Positions 45,952 to 59,665 of a stretch of 64,000 nt of DNA are shown in pieces; within the stretch, counting starts at the first letter, position 1; the number at the start of each line of letters is the position of its first letter. The stretch covers positions 31,724,979-31,788,978 of the forward strand of contig OX463780.1 of assembly GCA_949825025.1 (NCBI GenBank), written 5' to 3'. A program made the translations under genes and the position numbers. The DNA is from Siphlonurus alternatus (lineage: Eukaryota > Arthropoda > Insecta > Ephemeroptera > Siphlonuridae). The notes under the pieces are model-generated. The model did no database searches, was not told where the DNA came from, and saw only the letters and a list, made by a program, of their open reading frames with translations.

Positions 45952-47182
45952 AAATATAGAATATATAAAATATGTTCTTATTTTGTAACCAGCACTTATT
46001 ATGTTAATAATATATATCATGACATTTGAATGATTTTATATACGGCTGCGAAGACTTATAATAAGAATAATGAAATGAGTATCAACTTAACAAAAATGTA
46101 AAATTACATTATGTGTTCCAAATTTTCCTTTTCCATTGTTACAAAACAATCAATTATTATTACGTCAGTCATGTATTTTTTTATAAAAACGACAGGTCTA
46201 TTTTCATACAATTTTTTATAACACAATAAATTGTTATGAAATTTCAGTTTTTAATGAAACTGAAAGTCACGTATACATTCTACGTAAAATGTAATATATT
46301 GTGTAAATTATCTATTTATATCAGTTTAAAATGTCAATCATCTTTTTAAAAAGAAAAAAAAAATCAAGTTTGTTAAAATTTTTCACGTGTTCAATGCTTT
46401 TACATGATATAATTTTATTATATTTTGAACGAAGGGAGAATGTTTTCTTTTCTCATCCCTATAACCTCAATAAAGTTAAAATAGACGTTTATAGAATTTG
46501 AATAATTTTATAATTTGTGTTAAAAGCATTTTTACTCAACTCAATTTGGCCTGTTTTGTGTGAAATTGCGTTATAAGATTTTACTGTGAAAATTCAAACT
46601 TCAAAAAAACGTGGTGCAGATCAAAATATTGGGAAAAAATGCTGTAAATTTACATCGCAACTTTTTAATGTCCATTAATTAGCAACACTCAGTCTATGAT
46701 GACCAGAAGAATTACATTGCATCCTCTCCGATATTATGAAAGTCGTAAGGTCGATGATGAGAGATTTGTCAAGTGACATAGGTTTGGATCTGCTACCACA
46801 ATGTCTTTATAAATTATGAAGGAATTGACAGACCAGGTAGATAAAATTAATAATCAACGTCCCATTATTTTCAATATATTTTCTCGTATCTTTTATGTAT
46901 TTTCTAATGCTGCATACACAAGTTACTATATTAATAATAATAATAACTGTATAATATATATTGCTCACAAAAAAAAAACAAATTATAAAATAAATTTTAT
47001 ACACACAGTATAGAAAAATATTAATATTTTAACGTGAAAAGGCAAAAACCATGCCATTTCCACTCAACATAAAAATCAGAAAATAAAACTAATTCGACAA
47101 ATAATAAAATAATAAAAACTAATAAAATAAGATTTTCTTTTATAGATACATTGATATACAAAAAAAGGAGTGCAAAGTACTA

Positions 47183-47335
47183 CAGTATTACAAATCTTAG
47201 TTTACGTGTGTATTCAATGCGCGCGGCGGACATTTTGAAAATAAATATAAAGGATTTAATGGATGCCGCCATTCAGTCTAGACGTCTGGAGCTGGCGCCA
47301 TAGTGTCTACAGGTATTCTAAGATCTGTTAGACTG
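47183..47335. mobile_element. CAGT-ended, TA-flanked MITE (copy 1)
   Basis: 153 bp beginning CAGTATTACAAATCTTAG and ending CTAAGATCTGTTAGACTG, flanked by TA on each side (47181-47182, 47336-47337). The ends are imperfect inverted repeats of about 26 bp. Its termini and an internal AGCTGGCGCC block match the element at 53863-54035. TA duplication with CAGT ends is typical of Tc1/mariner-derived MITEs. It has no coding capacity. Confidence 0.8.
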
Positions 47336-47337
47336 TA

Positions 47338-49534
47338 TGTTGATAACAAATATCTCCTTATCACAATCAAGAAGTGCACTCTTGAAAAAATAGAAGTAGA
47401 TTGAGTATAATTTAGGTTTCAAGCTATCCTATTATAACTTTACCCGTGGCGTGTAACATTGTTGATGATTTACTGCTGAGTAACAAAATAAACTTGGTAA
47501 CAAGGAGCTTAAATTGGTTTTACTTTTAAATTTATCTCAATTATTCCAGATGAAATATAAATTTAGCCCCTTATAATTTATATGCAAAACATTGGAGTGG
47601 AATCCTTAGATATTTACCTCCCATTGATTACTTTCCATGTATTGCGCGTTGGTGCAGAAATAATTTCCCAATGCTTAAGCGATATCCCTAAGGAGCGTGG
47701 CGAGAGGATATCGGTCCAGGATATCAGTAGAAGTAATTTCTCTTGCAGTAAGGCGAGTCAAGCCGAGCTTTGGACCAAAATAAACCCTCTCTGTCCTGCG
47801 CTCTCTTTTCAGTCTCTCTTTCTGTCTCTGTCTCTCTTCCTCTAATTAATTTGATTAATTTAACATGTTCGTTTTACACGCGCGATGCTCGGAATAAATT
47901 ATCAATACCACATGAAACTTTTTATTATATAAATAGATAGCAGAGCTATTACTTATCGTTTAAGAATATTAATAAATCTATAAGTTTGTTTTTGCTAAAA
48001 ACTATTGAAAACTAATATTAGAAAATTGTAAACTCCTTTAAAAGAAAATAAGAACATTAATTTGGCGAAAACTAATAAATTCTTTCCAGTTTCAATACTA
48101 TTTTCAACAGTTTTAGAATCATATTAACCAAGAAAAACGCTCATCCACTTTATACAATAGAAAATTTTCCATCGCCCTTCAAACTCCCATTTTATAAGTA
48201 AAGTTTCAGAAGCATATTCATGATTTTCGTATATTATACAGTAAAATTTAGGTTGGCATCTGTAACTTTTCTTAAACCTCCCCATCTCGTCTCATTATAA
48301 CTCTATCCTTTCACGATAGTAATGATACCGCTATCTCTCATTTCTATCTTAACGTTGTTCACTATCAATCTCCCTTGATCCTGCATGGCCACAAGGATAA
48401 TATTTTAGATGAGGAGAATCGAGAACGGTGAACTGAAGTAGTATACTGCCCTCGACTATTTTTAACGGTTCACCCAGCAGCCTATATCAATAATCGGTGT
48501 AACAGCTGGCCAACGAAATGTGCTGCTAAAACTTGACGTGGTGACGTCATTGGGATACAACATGGCGGCGATAGCTTTATAGTAAGCCATCCTCTCCACT
48601 CGTAGGATCCTGGTTATCCTAATGCGAGCAGTCGCTTTTATCATACAGAAATAAGATCTATACCAGTTTCACATTAACGATATAGGTAGCAATGTTCAGA
48701 TATATTGATTTTAACTTTCAAATCTCACAATAAAAGCCATGAACGGATGAATGGTGAAATGAAAGTCTTAAAATTGATACCCAGAATTTTCTCCTTTTAT
48801 ATATCGATCGACTTCTTTGTGTTGTGCAAAATAGGGAATAAATTGTAAGAATAAAATAAAATTTTGATCCTACTCAACTTTATAATAATTGAAATTATTT
48901 CTTACAATATATTTAATATCAATACATCTTATAAAAAGAGGAAAAAAATGAAGAAAAAAATAACTGAAAACGCCAAAACGGAAGTAAAAATGAAACATGA
49001 TTTCTTGAAATTTCTCTTTTATGGATTTATGAAAATTACATTGACAATTTTGTAGAGTAAATATTTTCTTTACTGAATGACAAGTAAAGAGTTTTTCTAT
49101 AGTAAAATTTTATGAGACGATTTCTTTATTAGATTTTTTTGTTTTGTGTGCGTCTAAAAAAGCAAAGTTTCACATGCAGCACGAACTTTACTCCAGCTTC
49201 ATTTGCTGGCACTTGAAAATAGATTTGCAATTTTGGGGAAGGTAAAAAGCAGTGTAGCCATATCGAAAATTTCAAGTTCACCACGTTTCTATATATTTCG
49301 TGGCAACGCCCCCGAACAGAGCATGGGTTCATGGTGTCTCGAGCCGTACTCAATTTACTTTTTAAATTATCCCTTAATACTGTATATTCAGCATTGTACA
49401 GGACTAAAATAACAACTGCTTCAAAAATTCTATCTGAATTTGATATTTTCATTATTTTCATATGGTAAAATTTGTCATGATATTATATTGCAAAATTTTG
49501 AAATTAAAAAATGGGTGCCAATATACGAGTATAC

Positions 49535-49536
<2 letters not shown>
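47338..49536. other. Intergenic DNA, no gene recognised
   Basis: Includes a pyrimidine-rich stretch at 47790-47845. A promoter-like patch near 48540-48580 has a consensus CRE (48542-48549), an inverted CCAAT and an ATGGCGGCG, but the frame closes after six codons. Confidence 0.4.

Positions 49537-49615
<79 letters not shown>
49537..49615. repeat. (TA)n microsatellite
   Basis: About 79 bp of pure TA dinucleotide. It gives artificial Tyr-Ile repeat frames. Confidence 0.97.
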
Positions 49616-49620
<5 letters not shown>

Positions 49621-51158
49621 ATTATTCCATGTAAAAATTTATTTTTGCTGTAGCAGCGTAGCAGCCTATGACTATATAATCAGAGAAAAGATCATGGCAT
49701 TCCCTGATATAATTAAGATTAGATAAACCTTGCATCTTGTTGTGGCTGCTTAATTATAATACACACGGATATATAACAAAAATAAAATGTTCCTTCCCAA
49801 AAGAGGACAAAGAATAAAATAATATTAAATAGTTAACATAAAATTAAAGCATTTATATGACATTTATAATTACTTTCTTTATGGTACATTTTATTTTAGC
49901 AGCTGAAACTGAGAGTTTATTAAATATAAAATAATAATTCTCATTTCCACGACGACGACAAATTATTGTTAAGTCCTCCTTTGTTATATTGTACCAGCAC
50001 GTCTTGAATAGTCGCTTTGCCAGCAGCATCATATAGTTATAATAATATATATATTTAAATATAAACAACGTAGTGAGATTGCTTGTAATGAATGTAATGG
50101 AATATAGAGAACTCAAGTGATGGCTAGTCTACATTGTAAAACTTTTATTTGAAAAGTATTAATGCGTACATTAACTTTGTAATACAAAAACAATATTTTT
50201 ATTAATAAATAATTGTATGCTTTTAATTTTATATTTTTAATAATATTTTTAAATTCTTTTTGTTAATATTATAAAGTAAATGTTTAGAAATGAAACATAA
50301 ATTAATTTTATAATAAAAACTTTTTTAATGTTATGCATGCCATCATGATTTTTTTTCTTCTAATTTTATTGTTTACTTTTAATTATATTAATGAAACAAT
50401 GAAATTATAATTTGAAATTGTGTAAATGTTATTATTACTCTTCAATTTCTAGATAGCTCAGCCCAAGAAAACAAAATATAATATAATGTACTTTATAATA
50501 ATATTATTACATCCGTTGATTTTCACTACAAGCTAATTCTTTTAAAATTTAAATTTTAGAATAAATATATACATTTTTTTATAATTCATTATTATGTTAT
50601 TTTTATACTTGGCACACAATTTTAACAATTTACTTAATATATTTAATTACGGTGAAAGACGCAATATGCAATCATTCCAGGTATATCATCTGGTCTACGT
50701 TGTATAAAGGAATTATAAATATATATTTTCGTGATGAAAAACAAATGAAGGTAAGTCCGTTATCTGTCAAGAACTATTCCAGTATATTCCAGTATACAGC
50801 CTTCGGTTATATGTGTAAAAAAAGAGGAATCATTACTTTTCATAGTTTTCATCGAATCCCTAACCTCTATAGCTATAATAATTCCAATTTTATATCAGGA
50901 TTTTTAACATTATACTGAAATATTCAACATCTTAATATTTAAGTGCTCAATTATATTCAAAAATTATAACAAAAAAGGAAATTAAAGAAAATGTTATATT
51001 CCAAACGAACAGTAATTTCCTGTAAAAATGTTAAATAAGAAATTAAATAAAAATTTACTAACTATACGCTATAGAAATACAGCAGTAGAAACAGAAATAA
51101 AGGGAGGATTTTTAGTTAATTAATATTTTAGCTCGGAGATTACACTTGAGCGAAAGGA

Positions 51159-51165
<7 letters not shown>
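49616..51165. other. Intergenic AT-rich DNA, no gene recognised
   Basis: No conserved frame and no strong structural feature was seen. Confidence 0.5.

Positions 51166-51225
<60 letters not shown>
51166..51225. repeat. (GA)30 microsatellite
   Basis: A 60-bp pure GA tract. Confidence 0.97.
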
Positions 51226-51227
<2 letters not shown>

Positions 51228-51830
51228 AACCGTACTAATTTCCCCTTGGCTTAAGGTACTTTGCTGCATGTGCTCTACCTACTACTTTATATATATAGAA
51301 ACCATGCAGCCACCAGTGGTTCCCTGGAAGTGCCGCTGTGGCCAATTAGATGGGCAGTGCAGCTTTCCATCGAGCTACCCTTCCCTCGTGGTGAGCTTCT
51401 TTATTGACGGTCCTGTCGAGAGATATTACTCCAACACGCCACCATGCAGTCTCTATCTTCAAGCATAAGAATATCTCTCTTTTTTATGTGCTGGTCAGTC
51501 AAATCTATTCTTTCTACGGTTTCAATTCCCTCGTGAAGTATTGTAAATCAAAAGTCTTCTACTCTTACCTAACTCATTTAGAGTCTATTATAGAAGCTAT
51601 AAATCAAGTGTTAAAAAAGAAGGATATAAACTCTCCACTTACTTTGTTAGTATTGAAACGTACATAAAAAACCAGTTTCTACTTTATATACGTTTTCATT
51701 TTATTTTCATGTTATTATTTTTTAAATATTTTAAAACATAAAGTATTATTAATACAAAATGGTATACAGTACATTGATCGCGGTTATCAACCGAACCCTG
51801 AAATCAAGCAACGCCGAGTTTGGTTAAAGT

Positions 51831-51939
51831 ACTACGTTTACATGAAGGTGTTTAATGCGTATTCGTTGACGACGCCTCATAAGAATAACATTATCCGTCG
51901 TCAACGAATACGCATTAAACGCCGTCATGTAAACGTAGT
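51831..51939. repeat. Foldback with 44-bp arms
   Basis: Left arm 51831-51874 begins ACTACGTTTACATG and right arm 51896-51939 ends CATGTAAACGTAGT. The arms differ at only two positions and are separated by 21 bp. The core AATGCGTATTCGTTGACGAC is fully paired. It is MITE-like or a hairpin-forming locus. Confidence 0.9.
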
Positions 51940-53862
51940 GTATATAGTTGAATTTTCAACAAAATTCACGCTTCTCCCACCCAACCACCCAGAACTAAAT
52001 CTTTATGCCTTTCTGTATTTTTTCTTTTTGTCTTTATGTAGTTCCCCTGCATTTTCCATTGCATTTTTGGATCGTTGACAAAAGTTGTATTGTCTATCCT
52101 GACTGAGGTTTTAACTTTTCCCACAATGCCAAAATGGATTGCAAAGCGATCCTGGCTGACTCTATTCCACGGATGAACTGACATGAACCACAGAAGTTAG
52201 AGTTTCGGTATTTTCGGGTAACAAACTTATGTTAGACCGCCGTGATCATGGCTTAACATTTAGATTTAGTATAATTTTCAGTAACTCAAACTATATTATA
52301 CTACCAGTGACAATAACAATAAGGAAATTATTACAACTCATAAAATTTTTATGACTAGCAATACATTTTTAATTTATATAAAAAATAATATTATTTGCTT
52401 GAACATTTGATTATGAAAGTTAAAAGCAGTGTAAAATGATGGAGTTGTAAATGATAATGGGGTATTGTGTCGAGATAACTGGCGAAGTGCGTGATGACAC
52501 AAACAATAATAAACTGTTGCTGGCAAGTGATATTGCAAAGTAAAGAGTTATTGTCCGTACCAAAAGCAGCAAAAGCCTCTTCCACTCTGTTACACATGGA
52601 AGACGAGGGAGAGTTTACATTTGTTGATGTTTTCAATAGATATAGTAAACTAAAAGGTTATAGGTCATGATATTTTACCTTTGATGCTTACAAGTTTTTT
52701 TTATCATCTCACAATTTGTTAGTTTCAACAAAAAATTAAAAGGATTATTTGAATTTAATTTTAACTACTGGGCTATATTAAAAAGTTCATTGAGTGCTAA
52801 AGAATGTGTCAAACTATTATAAAATTGAAATAAAATAAATTATAATAAGGAGAATGGGTGCAATTTATAAAAGAAATTGACGGTTAGTGACATTAAGTTA
52901 AAGCAGTTAAGCCAATACAATTGTATTGACAAGAAAGATATAACTATATAATATAATATATACTCCCCAGCGTGGTTATATTTTTCGTGAACCCAGTCGT
53001 TAAAATTGTTATTTTAATAATAAATTTACGTCCAGTGGGCTCCTAACGTATAGTGACATCTAAACATGCTCGGTTCGTTCTTAATTCTATCATTTGAAAT
53101 ACAATCTTCTTCAACTTGATATTTTGTGCTACCAGATTTATTACACGAGCGCTGAGACAAAAAGTTATCAATTTCTTTTTACTGCAAATTTCATTTTAAT
53201 ACTGATAGAAACTTATATAAAATTTACGTCTCATATTAGATTTTAAGAATGTAAAGAATTTGGCTTAAAGTATATTAATTTTAAATTTCTTGATGTTAAA
53301 TTAATGTGCTTCTTTTTATTTTGTTCATCGTATGAATTTTAAACTATTAAAGAAAATAAAAAAAATGTTCAAAGTTAAAAATCCTCGATCCTTGGGGTAT
53401 TTCCAAGTATCATTTATGGATTGTTACTTTGTAGCTGGTATATCCGCAAGCGTTAGTTTTGTTTTTCCATCGTGGATGTATCTTTTGTTAAAAGGCACTG
53501 CATGAATTTTGTATCCAAATTAAAGAGAAGTATAAAAAAGCTGCTGTTTTACTTATTTTTACACTTTCGTTACTGTCTGAAAAATTAATCTAATTCATGT
53601 ATATTTTTTTAAATCTAGCAGAAGTAAATGATCTTACCATGATATGCTACACTATACATAATTTATAAATGTAATATATAATTATGTAACATAATATAAT
53701 ATATAATATACAAGGCTAGAGTCTGAAGTTTGTACTTTATTATAATATGATGTGTTTTATTACATGCATTGTTAAAAATAAAAAGATAACGTTCATAACT
53801 GCTTTTACACGTACCTATTTCATTTAACTGCGAGAAAATGAAGGCAAAATGAAACAAACCTA
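51940..53862. other. Intergenic DNA, no gene confirmed
   Basis: A short frame starting at ATG 52596 (MEDEGEFTFVDVFNRYSKL, stop at 52670) has coding-like composition in a local GC-richer patch, but no homologue is recalled and no continuation exon was found. The rest is AT-rich. Confidence 0.35.
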
Positions 53863-54035
53863 CAGTATAACAGATCTTAGTTTACCTCTCGACAGTTCAG
53901 TAGACTAGACGGCGCCAGCTATATCAGCCAATGAAAAGGCTAGAATAACTGCTGGCCGCCTTTTCATTGGCTGATATAGCTGGCGCCGTCTAGTCTGCTG
54001 AACTGTCTAGAGGTAAACTAAAATTTGTTATACTG
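53863..54035. mobile_element. CAGT-ended, TA-flanked palindromic MITE (copy 2)
   Basis: 173 bp, almost entirely a hairpin. Arms 53863-53940 and 53958-54035 match at about 74 of 78 positions around a 17-nt loop. It starts CAGTATAACAGATCTTAG, ends TTGTTATACTG and is flanked by TA (53861-53862, 54036-54037). It shares termini and the GGCGCCAGCT block with copy 1 at 47183-47335. It is a likely Tc1/mariner-type MITE. Confidence 0.88.
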
Positions 54036-54037
54036 TA

Positions 54038-57000
54038 CTATATATGCACTTAATGTAATTGAATCTGAGATATATTATTCCAATTTCAAAAGCATGACTT
54101 AAAAGTATAAAAGTTTCTTTTTTATCGAATATCAAATGTCTTCATTAGTATAAAATATCAGTGCATGCGTTTGTTTGTGTTATAATATTTGGTGGTTGTT
54201 CACATTGTGTGTGGGCATTTGTATTTTTCAGCCACCGATTGGGTTACTTTTTTCTCTACCAAATATGTAATTTTTAACCCAATAAACAATTATTATTATT
54301 ATATATTTGATTTTTGCAACATATTTAAATGGAGTTAAACCATCCTGCTTAAAACTGTCTTAAAATATTATATCAAGGTGTTTCAAATAATTTTTTTTTT
54401 TACTTTCTTTCTGTTTTATTTAGCCAAAAATGAAACTACGAAAAGCATAAAGAACGCTGAAATTTCAGAATTTATTTACAATATTTGTCAACCTTATAAA
54501 CACATTATTTTCCATAATCATATTTCTTTGTTTTTAACATCTTTAGGTGCTGTGAAACTTCCGAACTAGTTGATATTTATAGTTGCGTGGTAATAACTAC
54601 ATAGACAAGACAGGGGCAAAATTTGCTTTGGCAGCAAAAAAGAAAAAAAAAAAGCCATCCATAGACCGCGAACTTAATGAAAGGATGTCCTTATTTCTAA
54701 GATAAATTGTTTAAAGTAATTTGATAAGAAGAAGGCAGGGTTTTTTCTTTGAAGATGTTTGGAAAATTGAAAAAGAGTTGACTTAGAAATTTCCAATCAC
54801 TCATAAAATTGGTCATATATCGACCTTTCATGCACAGGCAGAAGAGAAAATTGGCACATCTCTGCACTTTACTACCTCATTTTTTTTTTTTTTTTTTTTT
54901 TTTTTACATGTGTTTTTTTCTACTTTATGATTGTCAGATTTTTATGACAAAATTTTACTCGATGTAAAATTTACAATTAAGCTGTAAAATGAAATTAGTG
55001 TATTAAGATAAAATTTAAATCTAAAATAAGTTTTTTGGTAAAGATCACAAAGCAATTTCATTTCATCAGATTTTGTTATATTTTTTATTTTGAGATATTC
55101 CTTACGCATTTTACCCCGTTTCAAGTTTCAAGCTCATAGGGGTGTATTTCTGTAAAAAAAATCACAATATAGCGATAAAATAAATTAATAATAAATAAAA
55201 TAGAAACCTGATACCAAACTATGAAAATTTTGTATTATTAAGCGGTGAACTTATGTATATTTAATTGTATTTATTTTAAAGATTTTGTTATAATTTTACA
55301 AGTCATTTTCCCTCAAAGGAAGCTGTGGAAATTGCTGGTATGAATGTTCTATACACTCAAGCCCAGGTTTAGTTGAAGCATATAGCGCCACGAGGTTAGG
55401 CAACTTGTCAAGCATCAAAGCGCAATGGGTTGCCTATCTAAAAAAAATCTCAACATGTTAGTGTTTCTATTGTACTGTGATTTTTAATACAATAAAACCT
55501 TTTTAAACTGAAAACTGAAAACTTGAAAGCTATTGTACAGTATCATTAGTATGTAAACAATTTAATTTTTTTAATTCAATGGATCTCTCGAGGACACACA
55601 CCTGCAAGCAGCAAGCAGGTGGACCAGAAAGAGGGCAGCTCTTGTATTTAAAATGAAAAAAAAAAAAACTTTGAATTGTTGACTTCAAAAATTCAAAAAT
55701 CCATCCTCGATGCAAAAAAAAAAAAAAAAAAAAAGTAAATGATTGTATACAATAAAAAAACTATTTTGAAAAGGTGACAATTTTTTTCGCCTTGAGTGTA
55801 CAACATTTGAACCGATAAAAAAGATAAACTCGTATATATTTTATACCGACTGTTGTTATGTGCGTCACAATTCTTTTTTTTTTTTTTTACACAAAAGACT
55901 ATTTACAAATCATAAGTGTTTTATTATAAAAATGATGAATGTGCACCACTTAAATGAAAATTGATATAACAATTAGCTGGTGACATTAAAACTCGATCGA
56001 TTACATCGCCTTGACACAGATCATTGTCACTCTGATTGCGTGCGTAAAGGAGACGGTTCAGATGATGGATCATTTTCTTGTCACTTCGTGCGAACAAATT
56101 CACTCTCTGGCATATGGAGTCTATAACTAAATATTTATTAACAGAAATACATCAATCAATAATTTTGATTAACGATTTACAAAAATGAACATAAGTTTAT
56201 TGAATATTAATTTGTGCATAAAAGTCAATGAAATGTAATATTTATTCTTAAATACATTGCCTAATGGATTGGATCTACCAGGAAAGTATACTATAAAGGA
56301 TGCAAAAGAAGGATCGAAAAGAAAAAAAATTATTCCCATGTCATAAAAATGTGTGATAAAACGAACCCATAAAAATTTCCAGTGTTAAAATACAATAGAA
56401 ATGAAATTCTTTAGAAAATAAAATACACATTTAAAATGTTTTTGTCATAGAACAATTTATTGAAGATCATAAAACTTAGTTTCAAGCAAAAAATAGTCAT
56501 TTAATGAATACAAAAATGATTGATTTGATAGATTCTGACTTGGCTTTTCTGTAAAAAAAAAAAAGTGTTTTAAAATATTGTTTTAGATCAAAACAATTTC
56601 TTAATTCAAAATCGTGACTCTTTAATGAAGGTGGTTACAAAATATTAGATTTAATGATTACTGAGAAAAAATCAACATTGTGGCTTATAGAAGAAATGTT
56701 GCCACCATTGTAGAAAACATTTGAAGCCTGTATGATACGTTTCAATATTTTTTTTAACAATAATAATTATTGTCGTAGCACTTTAATAAATGTTTAATTA
56801 TGTAGAATTGTAGGACATTATAGTTTGTTAAATTATCATAAAGAAAAATAAAGTTTTAATATACAGTGCACTTGATGAATGTTGATTAATATTATAAAAC
56901 TTAATATTTGCAGCCGTTGCGTGGGATCCTTTCATTATTTCAATCAACAATTCAGAAACAAAAATAACAGTACACCCTTTTCAAATTTGAATGTTGAACC

Positions 57001-59323
57001 TTCTTGTTCATGACAGGAGAACGATGTTCTCTATTACATAGGAGATCAAATGACAGAAGATGAAACGGTCTAGCGTGTTTTGTATCTTATCTTCCTGCTC
57101 TAAGAAACTTGGATCGTGTCACAATACAACGTGAAACTGTGGATGTCAGCTGATTTTATCTTATATTACAAAGTCAGACTAGGCTAGTTAGCAATGCATG
57201 ACTTTGTCTATTTTTATTACTTGTACAGTCTACTTAATATAAAGTAGAGAGAAATACTTTGTTATTAGAAATTGAAGTTCTAAAATTCAATTAACCTATA
57301 TTCTATAATGTACAGACATTTGATATGTTTTCAATTGGAATCTTTGATTTAATACAACTGTATCATAAACCCTTATTTTGACCCCACGACCTTTTACTCT
57401 AGCTTTTATATTTTATAAGTCTTTCATGTACAAGCATATAACGTAGCCCGATACTGTAGCCTTCTTTCCTAACTCTCTGTCTATGATACTGACTGAGAAT
57501 GCATGAGCCCTGCTTGCTTTTGCCGGCTGCTTACTTCTTTAGCTGAATGTTACTCTCCCGAGACCCAACTTCCATTTCCTCACCTTACCTATAAGATAGC
57601 TTTGCTTTACCGGCTGCATATGCAGTGTTTGCCAGTAGATCTGCAAATATTACCTTTCCTTCTTTACATTAGTGTACTTTGAATATAGTATAACACTTTC
57701 ATGGGTGGAATAATCATTATAATAAAGTACACTTATAATATTTAAGCTTTGACCTTAAATTATTATATGTATGAGATAATGAAAAAAAAAAAAAAAAAAA
57801 AAAGATTTAGGTTTATGAATTGAGTTCAAACATTATTATTATTTATTTTAAAAAAAATATATTCGTGTACAGGTTGATTTCAAATCAAATTTTAAGAATA
57901 TAATGTACATTTTTATATTTATAATAATTTAATATAAATATTAATTTTTATAATAATATAATTATGTAATATTCTTATATTTGTTCTGAAATCTTGAAAT
58001 TATTAAAAACTATAAAAAATCTGGTTAAAATTCAACTTTCCTATTCCAATAAGTTGGTGTATGTTTTAGTATTTCAATTTTACATTTTTTCTGAGAAATT
58101 ACATTTCAATCATTTGACGAAATTTGAAATGTTTTATGCAACATTCATAATATGCATAACCAGTGTGATTCTCAAGTAAAATTGATTTTCTCTGTGAATT
58201 ATCTCAGCCTCTTTTGAGTTGTTTGGCAAACAACTTATTTTTTTCGTTTCATCATGTAATCATTGCATGTTGAATGTTTTTTTAAAATTTTTATCTGAAA
58301 ACAAAATAATATTACGCAATAGGATGATCTATGCATATTATTAATCTTATTCTGAGCATACAAATTTCAAATTCATAAATATTATTTTTATAAATCCATA
58401 AATTTATTATTATTAAATTTGTATTAAGATATAATAATTTTATTGAAAATTCTTACATACCATAGTATTGCTATGGTAAAAAAAAAAAAAAAAATCTTGT
58501 TCTTATGATGAAAGCTTTTGAAGAGTCCATTGAGATGTATAGAAATATTACGTAAAAAATATATTCCCTTTTCTCAAAATAACATTTTATTGTTCACTCT
58601 TCTAATATTTTATTACCTTTCCTCTTTGAAAAAAACACAATATTATATTCGATTCTAGCGTATACAAAGAACAAACAGGTAGCACAGGTAACAAAAAATT
58701 TGATATGTATACATTTTAGTCAAGCACAAAAGATATTTTTAATGTATTAGATAAAATATAGATACATTCGATGTTATAATTTTTTTATAACATTTTGAAT
58801 ATACAAAGAATTTTTATAAATTTATATAACATTGCGATAATGAAATCAAAATATGAATACATATATAATTAAAACAAATAAAACGTTTCTAGTTTTGAAA
58901 TTATCCTTTTTGATGTTCTAAATTTTACAAGTCACTTACAGTAATATTATTTTTAGAAAATTTTTAAGCCTAGCATCACCAAGGGACTTTTTGTCACACG
59001 CTATACCAGAAGGAGAGGGGGGCCAAAACGAACCGCTATTTAAATCAGATGTTAAAAAAAAAAAGTATTTTTTTTCTCACTATTTTTCTTTTTTTTTTTA
59101 CGGAAATACGTTCCTGGGTAGCTATATAACTAAGGATTATAATTTTTTTAAATTTTTTTGAGCATTATTTCACACTTTTCCCCGTTTTTAATTAAAAAGT
59201 TATCCCACTCCCCTTGCTTAATACAAAATTATAAGGTTTATTGAAATTGTATGATACAGTGATTAATATTATTAAAATATACATCATAATGATATAACTA
59301 TTTATGGTGCACCATAGAAAATA
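54038..59323. other. Intergenic DNA with possible retroposon tails
   Basis: No gene recognised. An AACCCAATAAACAATTATTATT stretch at 54277-54298 and an AATACAATAAAACC stretch near 55485-55500 look like retroposon 3' ends. Homopolymers: T26 at 54880-54905, A21 at 55714-55734, A22 at 57782-57803. A GC-richer patch lies at 57440-57640. Confidence 0.4.
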
Positions 59324-59359
59324 CATAGAGTGATATTTGTCCAAATATATCACTCTATG
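59324..59359. repeat. Perfect 13-bp hairpin
   Basis: CATAGAGTGATAT (59324-59336) pairs with ATATCACTCTATG (59347-59359) across a 10-nt loop. Confidence 0.75.
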
Positions 59360-59500
59360 GAAAATACATCAAAACTAACGAAAAAATTATGTAAAATGAT
59401 TTCCAGTTTTCTCACTTCCGTGATTTTCTCCAGCTTGTATACATTATATCCTAGCTTTTCTACAATACATGACACTACAGTGAAATTAATTTGATATTCT

Positions 59501-59665
59501 TTCCGGAAGTAGCCGGAAGTGTGAAGTTTGCAGCTTTTCTGTTTGTAATTCATTTTTGAAATTTTATAGAGGGGTCTACAGTAAAAGTACTAACCTATAT
59601 GTTCAATTTCAACGCTAAATTACGAATAAGAAGACTAGAAACCTTTTATTTCCGGCTACTTCCGG
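59501..59665. repeat. Inverted pair of CCGGAAGT motifs
   Basis: TTCCGGAAGTAGCCGGAAGT at 59501-59520 is mirrored by TTTCCGGCTACTTCCGGA at about 59649-59665. Each arm holds tandem ETS-type CCGGAA sites. They bound a 130-bp segment, and may be transposon termini or a paired regulatory site. Confidence 0.6.

Noticed and set aside
48542..48590. Gene start with CRE, CCAAT and ATGGCGGCG
   Set aside because: The frame closes after six codons with no splice donor that would rescue it. It was kept only as a promoter-like patch.
49440..49726. Tyr-Ile repeat proteins in three overlapping frames
   Set aside because: They are translations of the (TA)n microsatellite.
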